Positions 1-6,859 of a DNA stretch of 9,536 nt are shown here, in pieces. The notes below the pieces were generated by a model. The model was not told the origin of the DNA and did not search any database. It worked only from the letters and a program-made list of their open reading frames with translations. This DNA is from Deltaproteobacteria bacterium (GTDB lineage Bacteria > Desulfobacterota > Binatia > UBA9968): NCBI GenBank assembly GCA_016183145.1, contig JACPFE010000428.1, forward strand, positions 1 to 9,536, written 5' to 3'. The position numbers and the translations under genes were made by a program. Numbering within the stretch: the first letter of the stretch is position 1; each line of letters starts with the position of its first letter.

Positions 1-1952
1 CAAAACATCTTCCATTCGCCCATCGACTCATAGAGCGGCAGCGCGGCCTGATTGACCACGTGGACAAACGGCTGCACCGGCATTCCCATCAGGAAGGTCG
101 AGGTCTTTTCGTACCAACTGCAAGCCGGCAGAACCAGATCCGCGTACATCGCGGTGGCGTTCCAGCGCCAATCGATGGAAACCAACAGGCGCAGCTTGGG
201 AAGAAAAGTATCGAGCAGGAGATTGGTCGCCCGCGAGCGGCGCAGGAAATTTCCGCCGAGCGCGAACATGACCCTGGGCGGCATATCCGCTCCGGGAGTG
301 AGGAACTGCCATTTCTTTTCGAACGCCTCGCGGAAATGTTCCTTGATCGGACGCTTCACGTGGGGATCCCACTCGGGATGCTGCGCGCATAGATCGAGAA
401 TCCCGCCGTGGACGTAGTACATGAGCGACGTCGGCGTGATCCCGCCCCCTTCAAACGCCTGGTGCACGTACTCATAGAGGATCATCTCGTCGGTGTAACC
501 CTCCTCGCGCCACTGGGCGAAGCGCGGGTCGCCGCCGGCGGCGGAGAGGATCACCTGGTCGCCCCGTTTCTCCAAGCCGCCGATGGAAGTATCCAAACCC
601 ATCATCGGAAACGCGCTGAAGGTGGCGCCCTTGCGTCCCATATGGCCGCACAGCGCGAAGATCAGCAGCATGGCGCGCTCGATCAAATCGCCGTGGTAGT
701 GTTTCCCCCAGTTCGCGCTGCTGATGTTGACGACGCCTTTGGCCGCGGCGATCTCATGCGCCAACTGCTCGATCATCTGCGGCGACACGCCGGTCAGCTT
801 GCTTGCTTGTGCGGGAGTGAAGTTGCGGTCGAGATGGCCGGCGAGCACCTCCATCACCGGCTTCACCTTTATCTTTCCTTGCAGCGAGTCGACTTCGTAA
901 GTTCCGTTCAACGCCGGTGCCAGGCCATTGAGCGCCAGGGTTTTGCGCGGCGCTTCCTTGAGCGCTCCTGAAGTCTTGTCCCAGAAGTAGAAAATATCTT
1001 GCCGGCCGCCGGACTTGAGATCTTTTTCGCGGAGGAATTTGCCGGTGGACTCGACTACCAGGAGCGGCATATCGGTTTGCTCGCGGACGAAATTCTCGTT
1101 GAAAAGCTTTTCCTTGATGATGACCTGGGAGATGGCCAGGCCGAGGGCGGCATCGCTGCCGACGTTTATCGGCACCCAGAGATCGGCGTGCATCGCGGAG
1201 GGACTGTAGTCCGGCGAGATGGTCACGACCTTCGAACCGTTGTAGCGCGCTTCGGCGATAAAGTGATAATTGGGAATATTGGTGTACGCCGGATTACCGC
1301 CCCAAACGAGAATCATGTTGGAGTAAAACCAGTTGTCGGCCGAGTCGCCGACGATGACCTTGCCCATCGTCACGGCGACACCCTGGTGGTCATCGCCGTT
1401 GTCGGCGGTGACGTTGGATAGGGGAGCGCCCAGAGCGATAAAGAACGAAGTCGGTCCGGTGCCCTCGCTGCCGACGTTCATCACCCGGGTGCCGCCCGAC
1501 TGGACGATCGTTTCCGGCCCTTCCTTGGTGGCGGTATCGATGATCGCGTCGGCAAGCTCCGTGAACGCCTCGTCCCAACTGATCCGTTTCCATTTTCCCT
1601 CGCCTCGTTTCCCTATGCGCTTCAAGGGAAACTTGAGACGGGTCGGATCGTAAAGCCGGTGCGTGTAGCAAGATCCTTTTTGGCAGCCGCGGGGATTGAA
1701 ATCGGGCGCCTCGGGATCGTTCTGCGGCGGATAATTGGCCGCCTGCTCCTCGCGCAAGATAACGCCGTCTTTGACATAGAGATTGTAGTTGCATGCCTGC
1801 TGGTACCAGCAATTGGTGAGATGCGAACCCTTGACCACCCGGTCCCAGTCCCAAAGATCTCGCTGCACGTTGCTTGGAGCAAAAGCAGTGACATCGGGGA
1901 GAGCCGACTCCTTCGGCTCCAGTCGTCCTAATTCAAGTCTTAGCTCGGCCAT
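1..1952 (-). CDS. Type II DMSO reductase-family molybdopterin oxidoreductase, alpha (catalytic) subunit, 3'-truncated by window edge
   Basis: Catalytic subunit with a bis-molybdopterin cofactor and one Fe-S cluster. I translated the minus strand from ATG 1952-1950 and found 650 codons open to the window edge; the C-terminal cofactor-binding domain lies outside. The Fe-S motif is His44-x3-Cys48-x5-Cys54-x35-Cys90. A leading His in place of Cys is the hallmark of the NarG/EbdA/DdhA/SerA/PcrA (type II) branch, but x5 between the first two Cys is longer than the x3 of NarG. The segment Asp184-Asn-Gly-Asp-Asp188-His-Gln is where that branch carries its Asp molybdenum ligand. The N-terminus (MAELRLELGRLEPKESALPD) has no twin-arginine signal, so the enzyme is probably cytoplasmic, as NarG is. 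A ribosome site (GAAAGGA) precedes the start, 14 bases after the torD-like stop. Substrate unknown: nitrate, other oxyanions, sulfur compounds and hydrocarbon hydroxylation all occur in this family. Confidence 0.92.
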   Translation of the reverse strand, partial: MAELRLELGRLEPKESALPDVTAFAPSNVQRDLWDWDRVVKGSHLTNCWYQQACNYNLYVKDGVILREEQAANYPPQNDPEAPDFNPRGCQKGSCYTHRLYDPTRLKFPLKRIGKRGEGKWKRISWDEAFTELADAIIDTATKEGPETIVQSGGTRVMNVGSEGTGPTSFFIALGAPLSNVTADNGDDHQGVAVTMGKVIVGDSADNWFYSNMILVWGGNPAYTNIPNYHFIAEARYNGSKVVTISPDYSPSAMHADLWVPINVGSDAALGLAISQVIIKEKLFNENFVREQTDMPLLVVESTGKFLREKDLKSGGRQDIFYFWDKTSGALKEAPRKTLALNGLAPALNGTYEVDSLQGKIKVKPVMEVLAGHLDRNFTPAQASKLTGVSPQMIEQLAHEIAAAKGVVNISSANWGKHYHGDLIERAMLLIFALCGHMGRKGATFSAFPMMGLDTSIGGLEKRGDQVILSAAGGDPRFAQWREEGYTDEMILYEYVHQAFEGGGITPTSLMYYVHGGILDLCAQHPEWDPHVKRPIKEHFREAFEKKWQFLTPGADMPPRVMFALGGNFLRRSRATNLLLDTFLPKLRLLVSIDWRWNATAMYADLVLPACSWYEKTSTFLMGMPVQPFVHVVNQAALPLYESMGEWKMF

Positions 1953-1966
1953 TCACGTTTCCTTTC

Positions 1967-2611
1967 TCATGCAGACAGATAGGCAAGCTCTTTCGCGCAG
2001 AAGCCATGGGCCAGTTGCGCCAGATCCGAATAGAAGGGCGCCCCGCGTCCGCCGATCTTGGCCGCCACCGACGCGACAAAGTCAGTCAGATGAAAGCGCA
2101 AGAAATCCTGCTCCGCCTGCCGGTACGCGCTTCGGTCCGCGCCTTGCAGCAGCCCTTCGGTCTCTTTGAATGTTAGCAGATGCATGAACTCGAGTTCGGA
2201 GGCCAGATGGTCCGGCCGGTCGCGCTTCTCCTCGGAGAGGCGCAGGCCGAAGTAATGGTAGAAGCGCAGCACCTCCTCCATAACCTTCATCCGGCCGCCG
2301 CCATATTCGCCCTCGTAAAGCGGGCTGGGCGCCCCCATCTCGCCGCCGACTTCGAACAGGCCGATGTAGGCGCTTTGAAATTCCTCGTAGCTCGCGGCCA
2401 TGCCGCGTCCCAGCTCGCCGCCCTTCAGCCCGTTGTAAGGAAGACCGGCCAGCGATTCCTGCGCCGCCTTGGCGAACTGCCCATCCTTGACCCGCTGAAA
2501 ATCCTCTTGCGTTGGAAAGCGAAAGGCGCGGGCAAGCAGGCTGTAGACCTGACTGCGATTGCCGATCTTTAATTCTTCGCCGCCGTTCAGTTGCAGTGTT
2601 TGAGTGTTCAT
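1967..2611 (-). CDS. TorD/DmsD-family molybdoenzyme maturation chaperone
   Basis: Cytoplasmic chaperone that holds the partner catalytic subunit until its molybdenum cofactor is inserted. The protein is 214 residues, normal for the family. Diagnostic motifs are visible: YIGLFEVGG at about 82-90 followed by PSPLYEGEYGGG at 95-106, and DRPDHLASELEFMHLL at about 131-146, the conserved acidic/His signature of TorD, NarJ-like and DdhD/EbdD-type chaperones. The start is ATG at 2611, overlapping the last base of the beta-subunit TGA (TGATG). An in-frame GTG one codon upstream (2614) is possible but less likely. A GAGG ribosome site lies inside the end of the beta gene. Its place between the beta and alpha genes makes the type II alpha subunit its expected client. 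That alpha subunit has no Tat signal, so the role is more likely cofactor insertion (as for NarJ) than export proofreading. Confidence 0.9.
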   Translation of the reverse strand: MNTQTLQLNGGEELKIGNRSQVYSLLARAFRFPTQEDFQRVKDGQFAKAAQESLAGLPYNGLKGGELGRGMAASYEEFQSAYIGLFEVGGEMGAPSPLYEGEYGGGRMKVMEEVLRFYHYFGLRLSEEKRDRPDHLASELEFMHLLTFKETEGLLQGADRSAYRQAEQDFLRFHLTDFVASVAAKIGGRGAPFYSDLAQLAHGFCAKELAYLSA

Positions 2612-3639
2612 CACGCCTGCACCTCGCTCGGATCTTTGGGAAACTCACCCAACAGCTCCTGCCATCTTCTGACGATCAGGATATTCATCAACTCGGACTC
2701 TTCTTTGTTTCTTTTTTTCTCGATCTCATCGTTGAGACACGCCAGGGCGCTATCGACCCCAGGGCCGAATAAACTCCTCAAGTAATCCGTGGGTATGCGG
2801 GGCTGAGACGCATCGACATTGCCGTCACCGTCGAGCCGCGGCGGCGACAGCGGCGGCACATAGTAGACATTGGGCTTGGTGCCGAACTCCGCGTGCAAAG
2901 GCAGGGCGACTTTCCATTCGTTTACCAACTTATGAACCGGCCCTTCGGCATCGTCGAGGTAGCCGACCCAGATGCAGCGGCCCGGGCACTGTCGCACACA
3001 GGCCGGCGCGACTTCCTTCTCCATGCGCGGTATACAGGCGTCACATTTCTGCGCCGCGTTGCGCAGCGGGTTGAAGAAAACCTCCTTGTAGGGGCATCCC
3101 TTCATGCAAACATGATCGGGGCAGCTCGCGCACTTGCTGTCATCGACCATCAGCACCACGCCGTCCTCTTCCCTCTTGCCGATGGCGCCATAGGGACAGG
3201 CCTCGGCGCAGGCGGGGCGGGTGCAGTGATTGCACAGACGGGGCATGTAGAAGAAATAAGCATTCGGATATTCGCCGCTGGCGATATCTTCATCCCAGTT
3301 GGGCCCCCATCCCGGTTTTTCCTTGGGCGCGAGATGGACCTTATTGCCGCTGCCGCCGTAGAAGACTTCTTCGTAGTTGAATTCCATCGGCTTGCCGTAG
3401 TCCGCCTCTTCCGCTTTTCGTCCCAAGGCGAGTTTTCCATTGGCGTCGTAACCACCACCCATCTTCTCCCAATCCTTGGGGTATCCCTTTCCGGGCATGG
3501 TGTTGACCTTCATCCACCACATGTGGTCCATCCCTTTGTCATTGGTCCACAGGGTCTTGCAGGCGATCGTGCAGGTGTGGCACCCCATGCACTTGTTGAG
3601 ATCGATCACGTAGGCAAGTTGTCTTTTGGAATTCGGCAT
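2611..3639 (-). CDS. Type II DMSO reductase-family beta subunit (NarH/EbdB/DdhB-like four-cluster ferredoxin)
   Basis: Electron-transfer subunit that wires the molybdenum site to a membrane or soluble partner. From ATG 3639 it is 342 residues with 16 Cys in four groups: C17-x2-C-x2-C-x3-C27; C136-x2-C-x4-C-x3-C148; C170-x2-C-x4-C-x3-C182; C199-x2-C-x11-C-x3-C218. The long insert between groups one and two (about residues 31-130, rich in Trp, Gly and Tyr) and the C-terminal extension are typical of NarH/EbdB/SerB beta subunits rather than the short PsrB/DmsB type. NarH has Trp at one cluster position and binds [3Fe-4S] there; here all four positions are Cys, so four [4Fe-4S] clusters are expected. 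An AGGGGAG ribosome site just upstream selects ATG 3639 over an in-frame ATG at 3669. This is the first gene of its operon, ahead of the chaperone and alpha subunit. Confidence 0.92.
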   Translation of the reverse strand: MPNSKRQLAYVIDLNKCMGCHTCTIACKTLWTNDKGMDHMWWMKVNTMPGKGYPKDWEKMGGGYDANGKLALGRKAEEADYGKPMEFNYEEVFYGGSGNKVHLAPKEKPGWGPNWDEDIASGEYPNAYFFYMPRLCNHCTRPACAEACPYGAIGKREEDGVVLMVDDSKCASCPDHVCMKGCPYKEVFFNPLRNAAQKCDACIPRMEKEVAPACVRQCPGRCIWVGYLDDAEGPVHKLVNEWKVALPLHAEFGTKPNVYYVPPLSPPRLDGDGNVDASQPRIPTDYLRSLFGPGVDSALACLNDEIEKKRNKEESELMNILIVRRWQELLGEFPKDPSEVQA

Positions 3640-3640
3640 T

Positions 3641-3655
3641 GCTCTCCCCTCTTTC
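3641..3655 (-). promoter_or_regulatory. Ribosome binding site deciding the beta-subunit start
   Basis: Read on the minus strand, a purine-rich AGAGGGGAGAGC run ends two bases before ATG 3639, with its AGGGGAG core about five bases from the start. The alternative ATG at 3669 has no comparable site, and residues before 3639 do not resemble the family N-terminus, which normally begins a few residues before the first Cys motif. Confidence 0.6.
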
Positions 3656-3739
3656 CTTCCGGGATTCAAAAGCGGTTGGTTCCGTCACTGGTCGCCATGA
3701 CAGAAGCGTTCCGAATCCCAAAAGCGCATGATTGGACTA

Positions 3740-3749
3740 TTAGTTACGA
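3740..3749 (+). repeat. Left arm of 10-base inverted pair (possible activator site)
   Basis: TTAGTTACGA here is the exact reverse complement of 3819-3828. The left copy sits in a local dyad, AGTT-ACG-AACT (3742-3752), the size expected of a dimeric regulator half-operator. It lies about 180 bases upstream of the plus-strand sigma-54-like promoter and downstream of the minus-strand one. Binding of an enhancer-binding protein is inferred from position only. Confidence 0.4.
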
Positions 3750-3780
3750 ACTGCTTGACTCAGTAATGATGCCGACGTGT

Positions 3781-3796
3781 CGCATAACCCGTGCCA
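3781..3796 (-). promoter_or_regulatory. Probable sigma-54 (RpoN) -24/-12 promoter for the beta-torD-alpha operon
   Basis: On the minus strand the sequence TGGCACGGGTTATGCG keeps the invariant GG and GC with exactly 10 bases between them. The -24 half TGGCACG matches the sigma-54 consensus perfectly; the -12 half reads ATGCG rather than TTGCW. Initiation would fall near 3770, giving a leader of about 130 bases before ATG 3639. It is weaker than the plus-strand element but in the correct orientation for its operon. Confidence 0.45.
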
Positions 3797-3818
3797 CAAG
3801 AAAAACTCCTGACTACAC

Positions 3819-3828
3819 TCGTAACTAA
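3819..3828 (-). repeat. Right arm of 10-base inverted pair (possible activator site)
   Basis: TCGTAACTAA on the plus strand is the exact reverse complement of 3740-3749. It lies about 100 bases upstream of the plus-strand sigma-54-like promoter, a usual distance for an enhancer, and about 23 bases upstream of the minus-strand sigma-54-like element. It could therefore serve both operons. The two arms are 79 bases apart centre to centre. Confidence 0.4.
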
Positions 3829-3924
3829 AAATCACGATTCCTCAAAATTCGGAAAATTTAACCGGGAAATACCAAAAATGAAACAAAAGACAACCGGTCT
3901 TCGCAATTCATGAGACTATTTATC

Positions 3925-3941
3925 CTGGCATCCGATTTGCT
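3925..3941 (+). promoter_or_regulatory. Probable sigma-54 (RpoN) -24/-12 promoter for the moaD-like operon
   Basis: CTGGCATCCGATTTGCT matches the sigma-54 pattern TGGCAYRN4TTGCW at all specified positions except R. It has the invariant GG (3927-3928) and GC (3939-3940) separated by exactly 10 bases. Initiation about 12 bases downstream (near 3952) would leave a 5' leader of about 33 bases before the TTG start at 3985. If real, the operon needs an ATP-dependent enhancer-binding activator, consistent with substrate- or redox-triggered expression. Confidence 0.6.
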
Positions 3942-3984
3942 GAGTTAAAATCAATCCCTCTCCCCGGCCGACTGGAGCAGGCTC

Positions 3985-4275
3985 TTGCGCGTCGAAGTCC
4001 GTTTTTACGGCTTTGTTCGAGATGTCATCGCCAATTCAGCACTCTCCTTAGAGATGCCGGCGGGCAGTACGCTGCGCGACCTCCTGAAAGAATCGATAAA
4101 TTTTTGCGGTGAAAGACTGCGCGATCGGCTGTTTACGAACGCGGGCGATCTTGAAACCAATGTGCAGATTTTCGTCGGCGCCGAGCAAAGCGCGTCGCTG
4201 GAAGAGGTCGTTGCCAACGGCCGGGAAAGCTCTGAAGTGAAAATCTTTGTTCTGTCAGCGACCTGTGGAGGATGA
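3985..4275 (+). CDS. MoaD/ThiS-family small sulfur carrier protein
   Basis: Beta-grasp, ubiquitin-like carrier of 96 residues ending in Ala-Thr-Cys-Gly-Gly. The terminal Gly-Gly is adenylated and thiocarboxylated in this family, to donate sulfur in molybdopterin (MoaD), thiamine or tungsto-/molybdo-cofactor synthesis. The N-terminal strand MRVEVRFYGFVRDV and the central AGSTLRDLL are typical of MoaD-like proteins. The start is TTG at 3985: GGAG lies at 3974-3977 with seven bases of spacing, and the next in-frame ATG would cut into the fold. It is the first gene of the right operon, four bases before the alpha subunit, so it may supply sulfur for that enzyme's pterin cofactor rather than the general pathway. 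No moaE or activating enzyme is present in the window. The family assignment is firm; the specific role is inferred. Confidence 0.85.
   Translation: MRVEVRFYGFVRDVIANSALSLEMPAGSTLRDLLKESINFCGERLRDRLFTNAGDLETNVQIFVGAEQSASLEEVVANGRESSEVKIFVLSATCGG
4267..4272 (+). promoter_or_regulatory. Shine-Dalgarno site embedded in the Gly-Gly codons of the sulfur carrier
   Basis: The last two sense codons of the sulfur-carrier gene, GGA GGA, encode its functional Gly-Gly and also form a near-perfect Shine-Dalgarno sequence seven bases before ATG 4280 of the alpha subunit. This decides the alpha start against the in-frame ATG at 4247, which lies inside the carrier gene and has no such site. Confidence 0.7.
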
Positions 4276-4279
4276 GGTC

Positions 4280-6859
4280 ATGTTTGATGTCGCCCGATCT
4301 CAAGAAGACGTTTGGATTCCCACCACCTGCGGCCTTTGCTATAGCGTCTGCGCGCTTAAAGTCCACCGCGTCAACGGCACGGTGGTCAAAATCGAAGGCA
4401 ATCCCGATTCCACCACCAACCGGGGAAGGCTTTGCCCCCGCGGCGTGAGCGGGATCATGACGCTTTATAATCCGGACCGAGTCGACGTGCCGCTCAAGCG
4501 GACCAATCCGGCAAAGGGGCTCGATGTCGATCCGGGATGGGTTGAAATCAGTTGGGAAGAGGCGTTGGACGCCGTCGCCGCCCGTCTAAAAAAGATCCGC
4601 CAGGAAGATCCGCGCAAACTGCTTCTCACCGGCACGGTGACGACTCAAGACGAGGTTCCATTCGCCAAGATTTTCGCCATGGCGTTTGGCACCCCCAACG
4701 GCTGGAACTCCGGCGCCGGCAATCATTGCGGCACGGCGGAACATCTATATGGCGCTTTGCTGCACGCCTCCTGGTCCAAGCAGCCCGACCCGGACCACTG
4801 CCGCTACTTACTCAACTTCGGCACGGCATCCGGCTTCGGCAGTTACTATTGCGTCACCGGCATGGCGCAGCGAATCGCCGAGGCGCGGGTGCGCGGAATG
4901 AAACATGTCTGCATCGATCCTTTCTTGAGTCCGAGCGCGGAAAAGGCCGATGAGTGGATTCCGATCGTACCCGGCACGGACGGCGCCTTTGCTATGGCGG
5001 TGCTCAACGTGCTCTTGCATGAGTTGGACATCTATGACGGCGATTATTTGAAGCACCACACCAACGCTCCCTATCTCATCGGTGATGACGGCGTCTATGT
5101 TCGCGATGCGGAAAATCATCAGCCGCTGATTTGGGATCCGCTGCTCGGCGCGGCGAAACCGTTCGATTCTCCCGGCATCAGCGACTTCGCTCTGGAAGGG
5201 GAGTTCAGCGTCGACGGACTGCGAGCGCGGCCGGCCTTCGCTCTGCTAAAGGAGCATTTAAAACCCTTCACTCCCGAATGGGCCGAAACGATCACCTCGG
5301 TGCCGGCCGCAACGATTCGGCGCGTCGCCACGGAGTTCGGCCAAGAGGCGCGCATCGGCAGCACCATCGTGCTCGATGGCAAGACCCTCCCCTACCGTCC
5401 GGTTGCGGTCACCTATTTCAAGGGCGCCCAGGGACATAAGAATGCCCTGCTTAGCTGCATGGCGCTGGAACTGTTGACCGAGATCGTCGGCGCCTCGAAT
5501 GTTCCCGGCGGTCTGTTGGGCATGAACTCTTGTTCCCTGGGCCATCCCGACAGCGACCAGCCGAAATGGATTCCTCATGCCGGCCGCGACGGGCTCATGG
5601 TCACCGGATACTGGCCGAACCCTCCGCCGCCCTATCCGCCTAAAGAGGTTAAGAAACCGGAAACCATCGACCTGCGAGCGATGGTTCCCACCTGTCCGGG
5701 AAGCTCCGGCGCGCTGCCCGTGGTCATGGCCGATCCGGAGCGCTTCAAGGTTCCCTACAAAATCGAGATGAATTTCCACGTCGGCGCTAACCATGTGATG
5801 ACCTTCGCCGATCCCAACGCCATCGCCGCAGCCTTCAAGGATGTCTTTCAGGTATCGTTTGCGCTGTTTCTCGATGAGTCGACTTACTTCTCGGACATCG
5901 TTCTTCCCGCCGCCAGTTATCTCGAGAGGCTCAGCCACACCGCCGACTGGATGAGCTCCAACAGCCCGGTGGGGGAGTGGTGCTATCACGTCCGCCAACC
6001 GGTGGTGGAGACCATCGCCGAGCGGCGCAGCGTCTGCGAGGTGCTCTTGGATCTTGCCGAGCGGCTGGAGATGCGCGAGGAGTTTTACGCCTTGATCAAC
6101 GTGATGCTCGACCTCAAGGAACCTCATCGGATCGACCCGAGCCACCGCTTCTCATGGGAGGAGATCGTTGACCGCCGTTACAAGTCGCTTTTCGGCGAGG
6201 GCCGCGGGCTCAAATGGTTTAAAGAGCATGGCCTGCTCAAGTGGCCGAAAAAAGTGGAGGAGGTCTATTGGAAACCTTTTTCCCACGCTCGCGTGCCGAT
6301 CTATTTCGAATGGTTCAAGACGCTGGGCGAGCAAGTCGAGGCGATGGCGCAAAAGACCGGCATCGATCTCGACACCAGCGCGTTCCAGCCGCTGCCCGAG
6401 TGGCGCCCCTGCCGCAGCCATAGGGAAAACTCCGACGGTTTCGATCTCTACGCGATTTATTACAAATTTCCGATGCAGACCTTCTCCGGCACCTATGACA
6501 ATCCCTGGCTCGATGAGGTCTGCAACATCGAGCGGTTCGCCTACGGCGTGGCGATCAACGCCGAAACGTCGCGGCGCAAAGGCATCGAAGAGGGAGACTG
6601 GATGGAGATCACTTCAGTCTCCACCGGCAACACGGTGCGCGGTCGCGCCGCCGTCACCGAAGGAATCCATCCCGAAGTGATCGCCATCGCCGGCTGCGGC
6701 GGCCATTGGTCGAAATATTTGAGCGTCGCCAGCCAGGAAGGGAAGGGTCTCTGCTTTGAGTGGTTGATGCCGGTGGGACTGGACAATGTCGACATCCCAT
6801 CGCTGACCCAGGATCTCTGCGTCAAAGTAAAAGTGGCCAAGGCCGGAGCCGCGTCATGA
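4280..6859 (+). CDS. Molybdopterin oxidoreductase alpha (catalytic) subunit, PsrA/PhsA-like CISM family
   Basis: An 859-residue catalytic subunit expected to bind a bis-pterin molybdenum or tungsten cofactor. The N-terminal [4Fe-4S] motif is Cys17-x2-Cys20-x3-Cys24-x27-Cys52, followed by PRG, the all-Cys form of the DMSO-reductase superfamily. A Cys at 150 in GNHCGTAEHLYG sits where the superfamily places its metal ligand and is the best candidate. The C-terminal molybdopterin-dinucleotide-binding domain is about residues 720-855 (DLYAIYYKFPMQTFSGTYDNPW, then AINAETSRRKGIEEGDWMEI). The protein starts 16 residues before the first Cys with no Tat signal, unlike PsrA/PhsA/TtrA, so it should be cytoplasmic. 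The stop overlaps the beta start (ATGA). Polysulfide, thiosulfate, arsenate or an organic hydroxylation/transhydroxylation substrate cannot be told apart here. Confidence 0.9.
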   Translation: MFDVARSQEDVWIPTTCGLCYSVCALKVHRVNGTVVKIEGNPDSTTNRGRLCPRGVSGIMTLYNPDRVDVPLKRTNPAKGLDVDPGWVEISWEEALDAVAARLKKIRQEDPRKLLLTGTVTTQDEVPFAKIFAMAFGTPNGWNSGAGNHCGTAEHLYGALLHASWSKQPDPDHCRYLLNFGTASGFGSYYCVTGMAQRIAEARVRGMKHVCIDPFLSPSAEKADEWIPIVPGTDGAFAMAVLNVLLHELDIYDGDYLKHHTNAPYLIGDDGVYVRDAENHQPLIWDPLLGAAKPFDSPGISDFALEGEFSVDGLRARPAFALLKEHLKPFTPEWAETITSVPAATIRRVATEFGQEARIGSTIVLDGKTLPYRPVAVTYFKGAQGHKNALLSCMALELLTEIVGASNVPGGLLGMNSCSLGHPDSDQPKWIPHAGRDGLMVTGYWPNPPPPYPPKEVKKPETIDLRAMVPTCPGSSGALPVVMADPERFKVPYKIEMNFHVGANHVMTFADPNAIAAAFKDVFQVSFALFLDESTYFSDIVLPAASYLERLSHTADWMSSNSPVGEWCYHVRQPVVETIAERRSVCEVLLDLAERLEMREEFYALINVMLDLKEPHRIDPSHRFSWEEIVDRRYKSLFGEGRGLKWFKEHGLLKWPKKVEEVYWKPFSHARVPIYFEWFKTLGEQVEAMAQKTGIDLDTSAFQPLPEWRPCRSHRENSDGFDLYAIYYKFPMQTFSGTYDNPWLDEVCNIERFAYGVAINAETSRRKGIEEGDWMEITSVSTGNTVRGRAAVTEGIHPEVIAIAGCGGHWSKYLSVASQEGKGLCFEWLMPVGLDNVDIPSLTQDLCVKVKVAKAGAAS

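Larger units (their letters stand above)
3640..3984. other. Divergent intergenic control region between two molybdoenzyme operons
   Basis: A 345-base gene-free stretch separates the two operons, which are transcribed away from each other. It holds two sigma-54-like promoter elements in opposite orientation, a perfect 10-base inverted pair, and an AT-rich segment at about 3830-3925 of the kind often seen between enhancer sites and sigma-54 promoters, where DNA bending is needed. I found no convincing RNA gene or sigma-70 promoter in it. The plus-strand open frame that crosses part of it is a shadow of the beta gene. Confidence 0.7.

Noticed and set aside
408..1421. Plus-strand open frames of 187 and 140 codons
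   Set aside because: Antisense to the continuous type II alpha reading frame, which I translated in full without a stop.
2893..3828. A 311-codon plus-strand open frame opposite the beta subunit
   Set aside because: It is antisense to a gene with 16 ordered Cys and strong family motifs. Its own product has no recognisable motif and no ribosome site; long antisense frames are common in GC-rich coding DNA.
3935..3955. FNR-like half-site (ATCAA) and a TAAAAT -10-like hexamer near 3946-3951
   Set aside because: Only one FNR half-site matches (the partner TGAGT is poor), and no -35 hexamer lies 17 bases upstream. The overlapping sigma-54 pattern is a far better match.
4247..4279. Upstream ATG at 4247 for the alpha subunit
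   Set aside because: It lies inside the sulfur-carrier gene and has no ribosome site. The ATG at 4280 has GGAGGA at ideal spacing and gives a family-typical N-terminus.
5258..6145. A 295-codon minus-strand open frame inside the PsrA-like alpha gene
   Set aside because: Antisense shadow of a well-supported catalytic subunit, with no domain signature or start signal.
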